Source: Chelonoidis abingdonii (lineage: Eukaryota > Chordata > Testudines > Testudinidae). From it: a DNA stretch of 64,000 bases. The notes under the pieces are model-generated. The model did no database searches. It was not told where the DNA came from and worked only from the letters and a program-made list of their open reading frames with translations. Location: NCBI RefSeq assembly GCF_003597395.2, contig NC_133782.1, positions 4,406,973 to 4,470,972 of the forward strand, read 5' to 3'. This document shows, in pieces, positions 44,661-55,449 of the stretch. The translations under genes and the position numbers were made by a program. The stretch's first letter is position 1, and each line of letters opens with the position of its first letter.

Positions 44661-45632
44661 TTTGTGCAAAAAACCAAACCAAACCAAAAACAAAACAACA
44701 ACAGAAGAAAACCTTTGAGAGATACTGTGATTTGTGACTGCTTGGCAAATTGGAACAGTTTCATCTGGCTGCCACCTTGTGCTTCAGAATCATTGTTTTA
44801 TTAATTCTTTAACGTGTATGATTACAAAGAAATCCTTCAAAATGTGAACCAAATATAAACCAGTGCAGTGGCGTCTGCCTGAGTCTGCAGCCAGCCTGAA
44901 ACAACTGCTCTGAAAGGTGTGGAAAAATGCTCCCTATCATCTCAATGGCTGGGTGTAGGCGCCGATGGCTAACTGTGACTATTTAAATATTGTTAATTAT
45001 TTCACTGTGATCAAAGCACCCAAGAAAGAAGATAGAGAATCCTGTTATCAAGAGCTGCATCTTCTGCTGTGGGTAGCATCTCTTTGGGTGTCACAAGTGG
45101 GTAGGAGCTTGGTTTGTGGGTGGAGAGAGGAAGCGTGACACTACTCATTGTTGTCCTGTTTGCCCCCTGCCTTAAGTGCTCGGCGCTATCGGAGTTGGTG
45201 GAGGCCCTACAGTCAGCTTCCTGGCATTTCTGTTTGGATGTAACATGGTAACTTTGGAATGTCACATCCTGTCAATTCCAAAATCTCAGGGAATGTTCTA
45301 GACACCAATGGGCAGAGCCTTGTAGATTTTGGTGAACATCGGAAAAATGGAAGGGGGAAAAGGGGGACCAACGCAGCCCTTTGCAACTGGCTAGCAGACC
45401 CAGCAGCTTCAACCACTTCTGGAATTCTTTCCAGATTAAAGAACAGTTCCGTGGTGGCCATTAGCACCCTTCAGCACAGCACCACCCACCCCATCTCAGC
45501 ACTGTGCATCCTCCCAACAGCATTTAGCATGGTGACCCCCGACTGACTTCTCTCCCAGACAGTGGGGGTGGCACATAGAGTTCTCGCCCTTCTCCCTCAC
45601 AAGCCAGCAGCTCTATGGGGGGAAAGGTGGGC
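44661..45632. other. Non-coding stretch with an AT-rich motif cluster
   Basis: About 44980-45020 is an AT-rich island in GC-rich surroundings; it holds an HNF1-like GTTAATTATTTCAC and a TCF-like TGATCAAAG. No gene recognised. Confidence 0.4.
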
Positions 45633-46010
45633 ATCCAGACCCATGGGGGAGAATTGGAGGGGAGCACACAGCATGAAGGGAAGGAGATGGGCACACAGAA
45701 CCCCTGCCATGGGAGATATGCTGGGGGGCACACAGAGCTTCTGGCCCGTGGTAGAGGGGGAGCCCCTGGCATAGGGGGTGGGTGGGAAATGGAGGACCCT
45801 GGTATGGAGGAGGGAGAATGGGGGACAAACAGAGCCCCTGATGTGAGGGAGGGGGTGTGTGTGTGTAGTGGAGGAGGGTTTGCAGGGAGTCCCTGAAACA
45901 GGGAGGGATGGGACGGGGGGACACAAGGAGCCTGGGGTGGGGATGGGTGGCAGGGAATGGAGGGAGACAAGGAGCCCCTGCTGTATGCAAGGAGCCTGGC
46001 CTGCAGAAGC
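45633..46010. repeat. Degenerate minisatellite
   Basis: Roughly ten irregular units of about 30-48 bp. They share GGGCACACAGAACCCCTGCC, GGCACACAGAGCTTCTGGCC, GACAAACAGAGCCCCTGATG, GACACAAGGAGCCTGGGGTG and GACAAGGAGCCCCTGCTGTA, separated by G-rich spacers. Lack of stops in the repeat leaves long open frames on both strands (125 and 163 codons on the minus strand), which are not genes. Confidence 0.65.
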
Positions 46011-49000
46011 AACAAAGTGTGTGACCTGCTAGTTATTGAAGAGCACCAGACATGCTCTAGCCCCCCGCCCCAATACTCAGGGGGGTTGTATCCAGAGCAT
46101 TAACCTGAGTGGGGGAGGAGGAGAGAGAAATGGGGGCAGCAAGCATGCGCCATGCAAAGGGAAGGAGGGGGGCAGAGGCTGTGAAGGAAAAGAAGAGGGG
46201 CCAGCCGGCTAGCCAAGCCCAGAGGTGCTGTGAGCTCCAAGGCAGCCTGCTCTCCCAGAGCTTGCAGGTGGAGGCTGCTTGTGTCGCCTGGCTTGGGCAG
46301 GGCCTCTGCTCCTGGGTCTTGGACTGGGCCCAGTGCAGGAAGAGGCTGTTTCGCTGGACAGCAGGATACACAAGGCCACTCTGTCTCTGCCCTGGGAGTT
46401 TCCACATTAACCACATACTGTTTGCATTTGAGCATTTTCCCCTCTACAGGGCTGCTGCTGCCGGGGGGTTATTTCCTGCCCTTTTCGCTCTCCCCCCACC
46501 CCCCACCTTCCCCGGCTTGCAGAAGCCTGTCTGCTTCCTCTCTTACGCCCCGGGGGCTTTCCATGCTGCCAGAAAATAAATCTCAAGCTATTTTTAACAG
46601 AGGGGAAAATGCAAAGGTCTCCTGCAGCCTGGGTCGGCTGTGCTGATAACTGCAGCCAGGCTCCCCTGGTGAGATGAAGGAGGGAGAGGAATTCACAGGG
46701 AAGGATGTGGGAGGCAGGCAGGCCGGGCATGCTGCAAACTGAGCTTTAATCTCTCTGCCTTTGGGCAGGATATTCAGGGGAGGGACAAGGCAGGAGGGCA
46801 CAGAGGGTTTCTCACGCTTAGATGGGGGCCGGAGGCGTGTGGGGCTGTTGAAATGAGAGCCCTGGGGGATGGGGAGATGAAAGGGAGACGGGGGCAAGGG
46901 GAGGCTGGGGCAATGCCAGTTGTGGGGAGGTGGGTGGGGGACAATTCTTTGGAGAGCTCCAGTTACACTGAAGCAAACATGCAAAAGGCCTCTGAGGAAT
47001 TTGCCCAAAGCATTAACCCGTTTGCATCCGCAGGCGTGGAGCGCACGGATCTCCCTGCCTGGCTCCTCGGCCCCTTTGCACAAGGGCCTCCAGGGCGGAT
47101 GAGCTGGAATCCAACCCCAGCATCGAAACAGCCCAGAGTGCTGAACCGGACCCACGACCTGGCTCCCAGGGTCAAGCGTGGGGCCTGCGCCACTGGTGAG
47201 CAAAGCTCCAGGCTCAGGGGGGTTTGCGTCCAGGTGATGCTAATGCTACATCCCCACACTCAGCTCTCCACAGTGGCAATGGCTGTGGCGCAAGTGAGGC
47301 CGTTTTCCTGCTGGATGACGGTGACAGAGAAGCCCCCAGCGAGACACCTGGCTCAGTCACTGTGATGCCACCTCCGGCCCTGCCCCTTATGGCCCACTGC
47401 TATTTTTGTCTGCCTTGCTTCAGTGCCTCTCTTCCCCGGGATCTGAGCACAATCGACCATCAGATGCTGAGCGGCATGGGCCCGAGAACAGGGCCTACCC
47501 ATCGGGTGCAAAGCGCCCTGTGCTGCTCAGGAATCACTGCTGAGAGCAGGCTGGGCACTGGATGCAGCAGGGCTCAGCGTGCTGAGGTCTGTCTGGCGCA
47601 TGGTCAGCAGCTCCTGCTGCCCACGCCCATCAAAGCAGCCAGGGCCCCTTCTGCCTTTGTGGTCGCTTGGCTAGTTCCTCTGCAGGGAGCTGGGGCGGGC
47701 ACCTTCAGCGCCAGCCTGCATGCAAACAGCTGCAAGCTGTGCTCTCTCCTTGGCCCTGCCTTACAGGCGCCAGCTCATCCACTCCAGCCAGTGGGGCTTG
47801 AATCCCGCTCAGTAGGGAACAAAGTGAGGGAAGGCCTCTTGTGCTAGAGGAAATGTGCCCAGCCCCCCCGAGGCAGCTTCCTCGGGGCATGATTCTGTAG
47901 CCCACATTCACTCCGCGTGTTGCTTGGAATTAGATGGTACTGTTCCCTCCTAGCAGGGCCAAGCCTTGGTCAGAGCCAGCATGGCCTAGTGGAGTGGGTG
48001 CCAGGCAGGCTGAATCCCAGCTCCGTGCGCCCCTGGCAGAGTCACCTCTGTGTCTCGTCTCCCTGCGTTGTGTCTCACGGTGCTGGGATCCCTTCCCCAG
48101 CCCTGCAGGATACAGGCATGGGGTGTTCATTATCTGCGATGCTGCCCCTCCTGAACCAGACTCGAGCAAACCAACCACAGGAGTCAGGGGGAAGAAGGGT
48201 GTTCCCATGGCTACCACAGCGATGAACTCTCTGAAAATACCCAGTATAGAAAACTCCAGGTTCCTCTGAATCCTGCCGTCCTCTCCATGGGAAAAGCAGA
48301 GGGGGTGCCCCCGCAAGCAGCAGCTCCCCCAGCATCGGTGCAGAGCCTTGGGATCTGCCAGAGCCGAGAAGCTGCCAACTCCCTTCCCATGGGTGTCCAA
48401 CCTAGGGCTACAACTGGAGCCACCTTAAAATGTTTTCTGCTGGCAGAGGATGGGGCTCTGCAGCCCCTAAGTATTCCCTGCAAGGGGGGTGGGAGGAGGC
48501 TGCACCTCCCCAGGCACAGAGGGCAGCTTCTGGGGGCAGCCTATGGTATCCCAAAGGGACCTGGGGGGGCTGGCTGTCCGTGGGGGCCTGGGGAGATCCA
48601 GGCATGCAGGGTCCACCCAGCCTCCATTGTTCTTGCCGGGTGCTAGCAGCAATGAATGGACCTTGGGTCTCACTCCTCTCTCCTGCCGCCCCCATCTAAA
48701 TATCACATCTCAGCACCCACGGCGTGTAGCTACTGAGACAGCTTGAGAATGCTGCTTTCCTGGTCTTCAGTCAGCTGCCTTCAATATATTCGTATCACCG
48801 CCACGCTTCGCCTGCCCCAGGTGGCTCTGAGAGCTGTGGGGACATGGTACAGCACCTCACAACACCCCAGGGAGGTGGGTGAGGGAAGCAGGGAGGTCAT
48901 TCTGCCTGCCACTGAAACGCACCCACGTCTGGGGTGGCCCAGACCAGCTGTTTAACAGTACATCAATACTGTATCCATTTGAGGTTTTAGGTGGGATGTG

Positions 49001-49284
49001 ATTGTCTGAACGGTGTACGTGTCCCTGGCCATGCACAGGGCACTCTGTCAGTTTCTCCTGACACAGGGATCATCCCATGTGTCTGTCGCCTGCCGTTAAC
49101 TAGAGAAGGGGCTGAACCTAGCCCCGGATCCAAACCCATTCCTTCCCCCATCTTGGTGGGGAGCAGGAGTTCAGTCTGCAACTCTGGTTCAGAGCTTCAG
49201 TGGGCCAAGTCAACCCCAGATCCAACCCCGCCTGCCCCCACCTTTGGGAGGCTCCCAGTCCAGCTCTGGCTGCGAGAGAGATAG
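46011..49284. other. GC-rich stretch, no gene supported
   Basis: This is the richest part of the window in long open frames (206 codons minus at 46583-47203, 207 codons plus at 47224-47847). GC-rich composition explains them: frames on both strands overlap, the proteins are low-complexity or rich in Pro/Ser/Cys, and no domain is visible. An MEF2-like CTATTTTTAA is at 46588-46597. A weak MIR trace may be at about 47975-48080 (CAGCATGGCCTAGTGGAGTG). Confidence 0.5.
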
Positions 49285-49583
49285 TGAGGCCTGATCTACA
49301 CTACGCGTTTAAATCGATTTAAAGAGCGTTAAATCGATTTAATGCTGTACCCGTCCACACTACAACGCCCTTTATATCGATATAAAGGGCTCTTTAAATC
49401 GATTTCTGTACTCCACCCCTACGAGAGGAGTAGCGCTAAATTCGATATTAACATATCGGATTACGGTTAGTGTGGACGGAAATCGACGTTATTGGCCTCC
49501 GGGCGGTATCCCACAGTGCACCACTGACCGCTCTGGACAGCAATCTGAACTCGGATGCAGCGGGCAGGTAAACAGGAAAAGCC

Positions 49584-50402
49584 NNNNNNNNNNNNNNNNN
49601 NNNNNNNNNNNNNNNNNNNNNNNNNNNNNNNNNNNNNNNNNNNNNNNNNNNNNNNNNNNNNNNNNNNNNNNNNNNNNNNNNNNNNNNNNNNNNNNNNNNN
49701 NNNNNNNNNNNNNNNNNNNNNNNNNNNNNNNNNNNNNNNNNNNNNNNNNNNNNNNNNNNNNNNNNNNNNNNNNNNNNNNNNNNNNNNNNNNNNNNNNNNN
49801 NNNNNNNNNNNNNNNNNNNNNNNNNNNNNNNNNNNNNNNNNNNNNNNNNNNNNNNNNNNNNNNNNNNNNNNNNNNNNNNNNNNNNNNNNNNNNNNNNNNN
49901 NNNNNNNNNNNNNNNNNNNNNNNNNNNNNNNNNNNNNNNNNNNNNNNNNNNNNNNNNNNNNNNNNNNNNNNNNNNNNNNNNNNNNNNNNNNNNNNNNNNN
50001 NNNNNNNNNNNNNNNNNNNNNNNNNNNNNNNNNNNNNNNNNNNNNNNNNNNNNNNNNNNNNNNNNNNNNNNNNNNNNNNNNNNNNNNNNNNNNNNNNNNN
50101 NNNNNNNNNNNNNNNNNNNNNNNNNNNNNNNNNNNNNNNNNNNNNNNNNNNNNNNNNNNNNNNNNNNNNNNNNNNNNNNNNNNNNNNNNNNNNNNNNNNN
50201 NNNNNNNNNNNNNNNNNNNNNNNNNNNNNNNNNNNNNNNNNNNNNNNNNNNNNNNNNNNNNNNNNNNNNNNNNNNNNNNNNNNNNNNNNNNNNNNNNNNN
50301 NNNNNNNNNNNNNNNNNNNNNNNNNNNNNNNNNNNNNNNNNNNNNNNNNNNNNNNNNNNNNNNNNNNNNNNNNNNNNNNNNNNNNNNNNNNNNNNNNNNN
50401 NN
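49584..50402. other. Assembly gap (819 N)
   Basis: Continuous run of N inside Harbinger copy 2. Apparent open frames across it (288-355 codons) are mostly X and mean nothing. Confidence 0.99.
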
Positions 50403-51190
50403 CGCGATTTCTGAAGCGTAGCATGTGCGCGTGGGATAGCTCTTCCGCAGGCTATCCAGTAAGTTTTCGCGCGCAGTTCTCGCCCCGCCCCTCTGACATC
50501 CCGCGGTTGAATCATTTATAAGTCCGGGTGCCGTCTGGGTAAGATGTCATCTCACGCCCTCTATTCCTGTCGCTTCCGGCCAAACAATCAGGTCGTGAAC
50601 AAGTCAATAAAGTTCGCTCTGCCGTCTTCCTCTGGATTTGCACCTGGCAGAACACCAATAGCACGCAGAAACAGACCATCGCGACCCATCTGTTCATGTG
50701 TCTTTTTTTTTTTTCCGGCAACCGTATGTGTACTGGATGCGCGCGGACAGAGCAGATACTCCAGCCGCTACACTGCAGCATTCACGTTGCTTATTCAATT
50801 GATGAGAAGCATGAGATGTTCTTAGGTGCTTGTCTTGGTACCGCTTACGCTGACCGTGAGAAAGACATGCGCAATGAGAGGTGGAGCGGTTAGCTCTTCC
50901 CCTCGTGTACTGTCTGCTCGTTACTATGATGTTAAGTCGCTCCGGTCTTAGAAATCGAGGCGCAGGCGCAAGACCAGCAAAAGCAAATTGGGATGACTCA
51001 CTAGATGCGCGAGTCCGATTCTCCACTTATGGTTTCTAAAAACTGAGTCTAGATCCTGCACTAGATATTAGGGGCAAGTAGTTAAGAGGATCTCAGTGTA
51101 TTCAGAGCACACCGCTGCTCCGGTCAGTATTCAGCAGGGGTGCCGGCCTGCAACACCCGACACCGTTACTTAACCTCTCCTACAACCCGT
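50403..51190. other. CpG-dense sequence after the gap
   Basis: I counted roughly 55 CG dinucleotides by eye in about 800 bp, far above the neighbouring DNA. A T-run of 13 is at about 50703. The sequence does not align clearly by eye with the matching part of the 23189 copy until about 51190 (GTTAGCCTCGGACCATGGAC). It may be a young, still CpG-rich transposon interior, or error-prone gap fill. No gene recognised. Confidence 0.6.
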
Positions 51191-51525
51191 TAGCCTCGGA
51201 CCATGGACGCACAACGCCGAATTACTGTGCCTAGTGTGGCCGCATGAAATCGAATTTATAATATCAGTTTTATAAAACCGATTTTAGCTAATTCGATATT
51301 ATCCCATAGTGTAGACGTGGCCTGAGACTTAGGCCCCTTGCTGGCTCTAATGCTGGCGGGTGGATCAGGTGCCAAAAGCCCGCAGGCCAAGCCTATGGTT
51401 GGGATATGTGGGCGCAGCTCACAGCAAAGCCTTTAGGAGCTGCCCCCACTTATGCCACAGCTGAAGCTGTCCTGGGTCGTCTGCCCTTCTGTGCTAGGGC
51501 TGGATCTGGGAGGGGCTGCAGAATA

Positions 51526-51644
51526 GGGTGACCAGATGTCCCGATTTTATAGGGACAGTCCTGATATTTGAAGCTTTTTCTTATACAGAAGCCTATTACC
51601 CCCCACCCCAGTCCCGATTTTTCACACTCGCTGTCTGGTCACCC
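51526..51644 (-). mobile_element. TA-flanked MITE (Tc1/mariner-like), copy 2
   Basis: The 119-bp element begins GGGTGACCAGATGTCCCGAT and ends CTGTCTGGTCACCC, flanked by TA (51524-51525 and 51645-51646). Its reverse complement aligns with copy 1 at 2094-2213 over the full length, including GAGTGTGAAAAA and TGTCCCTATAAAAT. Confidence 0.85.
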
Positions 51645-51646
51645 TA

Positions 51647-54284
51647 CTGCAGAAGGTAGCCTGGCCAGAGCTTGCAGTTCTGCCCCTCCACTCCCATAAA
51701 TAGCTTCCCACTTCTACAATTCCCCTGTTCCCTCCTCCAGAAACCACAAGGAGGGAGTCGATAAGGGTGGGGTCAGCTTGGCTTCCATGGGAGGGGATGG
51801 CTTTGAACACTGAGATAATGCTTGAGGCAGACCCCTCACCGCCCTCCACCCCCAGGCGCTGTGTGGGGCGGCAGGATGGATGAGGGGGGGAAGGGCCGAG
51901 TGGGATGGCCACAGCAGCCCTCAGCTTAAACTAGAGAACAGAGAGTACTTGTGGGAGGAGTGAGGAGGAAGCCTTGAATGGGGTCTCCTGGGGTCAGGGC
52001 TGGGACAGTTGCTGTTTTTAATCTGGGTAAGTGACTTAGAGAGAAAGAGTTTGCAGACTAGACCAGCTGGATAATGCCACAGGCTGGGGAAAGGGGAGCC
52101 TTGGCTGTGGGCGTGGCTGGGGCCTGGATCCTCTGGCAGTGGGAGGGGGTGACATTTAAAATGGGAGCAGGATGTTCCCTCTACGAGCCTGTCTGTTCCG
52201 GCTTGATACTGCAGGGGCCATGGGAACCGGAGACTCCTTGCACCTCTTTATTTCAGAGCAGGAATTGTGAGCGCTGGTGATCAGCCTTTGGGGGTAGGGG
52301 GCGGGATTCAGTATGGGCATGGGATGTTCCTAGAGGTACCTTGGACAAGTCACCAAGGGGCCTCAGCTCGCCATCTGTACCACAGGGACAGAGATACTTC
52401 ACCCACAGGGAACAGAGGGAGGACCCATCTGTGACGCCTGAGAGGCTCAGGGTCCCGAGAGAGGGCTGGATTTTGTCCTGGTCCCTCCAGAGCTGGGGCT
52501 GGCAGCATTGCCTGGGATCTCTAGCTCTGACACCCGGTGCCTGATGCATGGGCTGGCTCCTTCCCAGGCTTTTCCCTAGCACTGAGTCCCCTCAGGGGTG
52601 AGGCCATCTGGTGAACTGCCTACCCTCCCAGCCTCCCAAACACCCTGGGATTTGCAAGCACACATCACCCCTGTGGCAGCTCCTGTCGCTACCCGCTCCT
52701 CCCCTCCCTCTCAGAAGCAACCTTGCCCCCTCTCCCCGTCCCTTTCCACTCACTAGCAGCCCCCCTTCCCCAAAGCCAATTATCATCTGCCCCCTCAGTC
52801 CATTCCCTCCCTAGGCCAAATCAATTCTCCTCATTCCCCCCATTTAAAGAAATTCTATCCCTGCCACACTCACAATCAGCGCTTCCCCCACTTCCATTCC
52901 CCCATAACCAGCCACTCCTCCCAGATACATCAACCTGAACTTCCTCTCCACCTTCAAAACCTGCCCCCTCCTGACATTCCAGTCTCTTCTCTCCCCCAGC
53001 AGAGAGGGTGCCCTTGGCAAGGGCAGGGAGCTCTCACTCATTTACTGACTTAGAAATATCTGGGGATTGTGTGTTTTTAAAAAAACACTTTCCTTGTTTT
53101 CTCCCACTTCTGGGCTGCAGCCCCCTGAGGTGGAGACCAGCCCCTGCTGGGAGACAGCACTGGGGTGGGGGAAGATATCTGCAGCCCACCAGCAGGGGAT
53201 CATGGCCCTGTCAAGGCTGAGAGATGGCTGCTCAGGTCTGGAGGTGGACACTGGCAGCGGAGCTGGCAAGTCCCTATGTGTATGGTGAGAAAGACTGGAG
53301 GCTCCTCAGAGTGGAGAACTAAAGAGGGTGGTGCTCTGCCATGCTCTGGCCACAAAATAAGCTGAGATTCTCCTGTTTTCCCATGACTCCAGAAGCTGGG
53401 GCTTTAAGGAAAACACTTTTTTATTTTATTTTATTTTTGCAAGACATAATAAAATCAGTAGAGTTGCCAACACTGCTAGAGAGGTACAGAAACAGCTTTT
53501 TCTTCCTGACACTCACCCCACAATATCTCCCCTTTGTTATCATTTATACCTGACACTGCCCTTTGTCTTTCATGATATTCTTCTGGGAAGCATTTAGGCC
53601 ATTCTAGTTCTTCTGGAAGACACTGCACAAAGTCAAGGGCTTTGGTACGGTTCAGTTGCTGCCACTGTGACTCAGGTCAGTGCAGTAAGAAAGGGGACGA
53701 ATAGAGGGGGAATGTTACGAATAAAAGCTGTTTCCAAGCATTGACTGGGGGGGGAGCAGAAAACTGGAATTGGTGGAAATGTTTCTAGCCTAATATGGCT
53801 TCAGCTGCCGGGCCGGCCCTGGCTCCCTACCTCCCCAGGGCAGAGCGCCACGTTCCTCTAGAGAGCTAGCACTTGTGATCAGTTCATCCTCCCAGGTTGG
53901 GGAAAGAGGAGCCATGCTGCTCTGCCCTATTCCTCATTTTTCACTGCAGGTTCTTTTGCCTCTGGACTGGTTTGTGGCTCACCTTTCACCAAACCCGGCT
54001 GGATTTCAGGGCTCTGACATTGAGTCAGTCACCTGTTAGGTGGTGGCCTCAACAGAGAGTGACCATCTGGCTCCTGGCCTCGCCTATGTCAAGCCAATGG
54101 GTTGCAGCCGCTTCTACTGTTTGTCCAATGCCAAAGGTTTCTGGGTGAGCTACGCTTTGAATTGACACCTCCTGGGGACCCCTTCTTTAATCCCATCCTT
54201 CATGGCTCTTTCTATTCTGGGGATACAGCAAAGGAGACGCAGAAAGTCACCGCTGCCATGCAGGTGACTCGTGATTATTAGTGA
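51647..54284. other. Non-coding stretch, pyrimidine-rich tract
   Basis: About 52690-52990 is strongly C/T-rich. A (TTTTA)n run is at about 53418-53437. A MIR trace may lie at 52330-52400 (CCTTGGACAAGTCACCAAGG). No gene recognised; the opposed frames here lack domains. Confidence 0.5.
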
Positions 54285-54440
54285 TGCTGGTGATGCTTTG
54301 TACTTAGCTCAATACCCTCCAAGGAGCTTTGCGGGCCAGAACTCTCCTCCCGCCTCCCAGAGGATGGTGAGAATCATTCTCATCATGTCAAAGACGGAAG
54401 AACTGAAGCACAGAGAGACTTTCCCTGCCTGAGGTCCCTT
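54285..54440 (-). mobile_element. MIR-type SINE fragment
   Basis: Reversed and diverged MIR: ATGCTTTGTACTTAGCTCAA, GAGAATCATTCTCATCATGT, GAAGAACTGAAGCACAGAGA. The 5' part is missing. Confidence 0.5.
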
Positions 54441-54679
54441 TGGGGCCAGGGTTTCTCAACCCCGTCCTGGGTGTTAGTCCTAGGCAGCTGGCTCCTTTTG
54501 GGGACTTCTTTCAAAGTCAGAACATAGGGACTGGTTCAGGCATGTTATTAGCTGCTGTGAGAAAGAGGAAGCTGTTTCCCAGACACTCGCTGTGGTAGGA
54601 TTGCCCCCATCCACTTGAGCCTTTCTTCTGACATTGCAGAAAAGGACCTGGGAGCCTTCCCCTCCTCCATCATGTAAGG

Positions 54680-55444
54680 TGTCACAGAGTCCCCGGGCAA
54701 TGCTCTGGAACTACTCCATATGAAGCCAGGCAGGACTCTGGAGTAGCATGTCTCCTCTCTCTGAGCATACTGTGGCCAGGGCAGGAAGCTTACACAGATT
54801 CAACCTTCCTGGGTCTGACCTTGGAGCATTCAGCATCCCCTTCACCCTGCGCACTTCCCGCAGCGAGTCTGCCCGGGCAGGGCTCCTGGGGAACCAAAGG
54901 GCCCTGCACCCCAACTCCGCAGTTAGACATGACTCTCAGCCAGCCAGTAAAACAGGTTGATTAGTCGACAGGGAACACAGAATAGAACAAAACTTGTCAA
55001 TACAGAAATCAGTGACTTTCAGCCAAGTCCATCTTGGGGAGTCCTGGGCCAGAAGCCCTGGACTTCCCCTCTTCCAGTCCTCCCATGCAGACTGCCAGCT
55101 TCCAGCCACCTGACCTCCGACATCCCCCTTGCTCTTCCTCCTTGTCTGTGTGTCGCTTCCTGGGCAAAGAGTCACCTGATCGTCACCTGGTTGCATCCCC
55201 CTCCTGGGTCTCAGGTTACAAAGGGCACCGGCCATAGGGTATGTGCAGGAAGCTGGAGCAGCATCACCTGGTGCAGAGGTCTCAGCCAAAGTCACACACC
55301 CCTATTCCCCCCCACCGAGGCATTGGTGCAGCACACAGAGAAACTGAGGCACACACTGTATTAATGCAGAACAGTAAAACTCACTTAGGCTCAACAGTAA
55401 GACTCACATACAACATAACAAGGGAAAATCCCCACTTCATTTCA
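54680..55444 (-). mobile_element. Solo LTR of an endogenous retrovirus-like element
   Basis: A 765-bp LTR in minus orientation. On the plus strand it runs from TGTCACAGAGTCCCCGGGCA to AATCCCCACTTCATTTCA. It is flanked by a perfect 5-bp duplication, TAAGG (54675-54679 and 55445-55449). Read on its own strand it starts TGAAATGAAGTGG and ends CTCTGTGACA, so it keeps TG...CA ends. It contains GTGCCTCAGTTTCTCTGTGT and, in place of a perfect poly(A) signal, CTAATCAACCTGTTTTACTG. It matches an LTR family I recall from turtle genomes and is a relative of the split LTR at 22583. No internal region, so it is solo. Confidence 0.87.
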
Positions 55445-55449
55445 TAAGG

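Larger units (their letters stand above)
49288..51322 (+). mobile_element. PIF/Harbinger element, copy 2, with assembly gap
   Basis: The left end GGCCTGATCTACACTACGCG and the right end, inverted, GGCCACGTCTACACTATG are flanked by TGA on both sides (49285-49287 and 51323-51325). The first 130 bp align with the left end of the 23189 copy, including ACCCGTCCACACTAC and AAAGGGCTCTTTAAATCGAT. The interior holds 819 N (49584-50402), so its gene content cannot be read. The assembled length of 2,035 bp is a placeholder if the gap size is an estimate. Confidence 0.82.

Noticed and set aside
47224..47847. 207-codon frame on the plus strand as a gene
   Set aside because: GC-rich region with equally long frames on the other strand (46583-47203); no domain, no plausible exon structure and no upstream signal.
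49448..50521. Frames of 288-355 codons on both strands
   Set aside because: They run through 819 N of an assembly gap and are mostly undefined residues.
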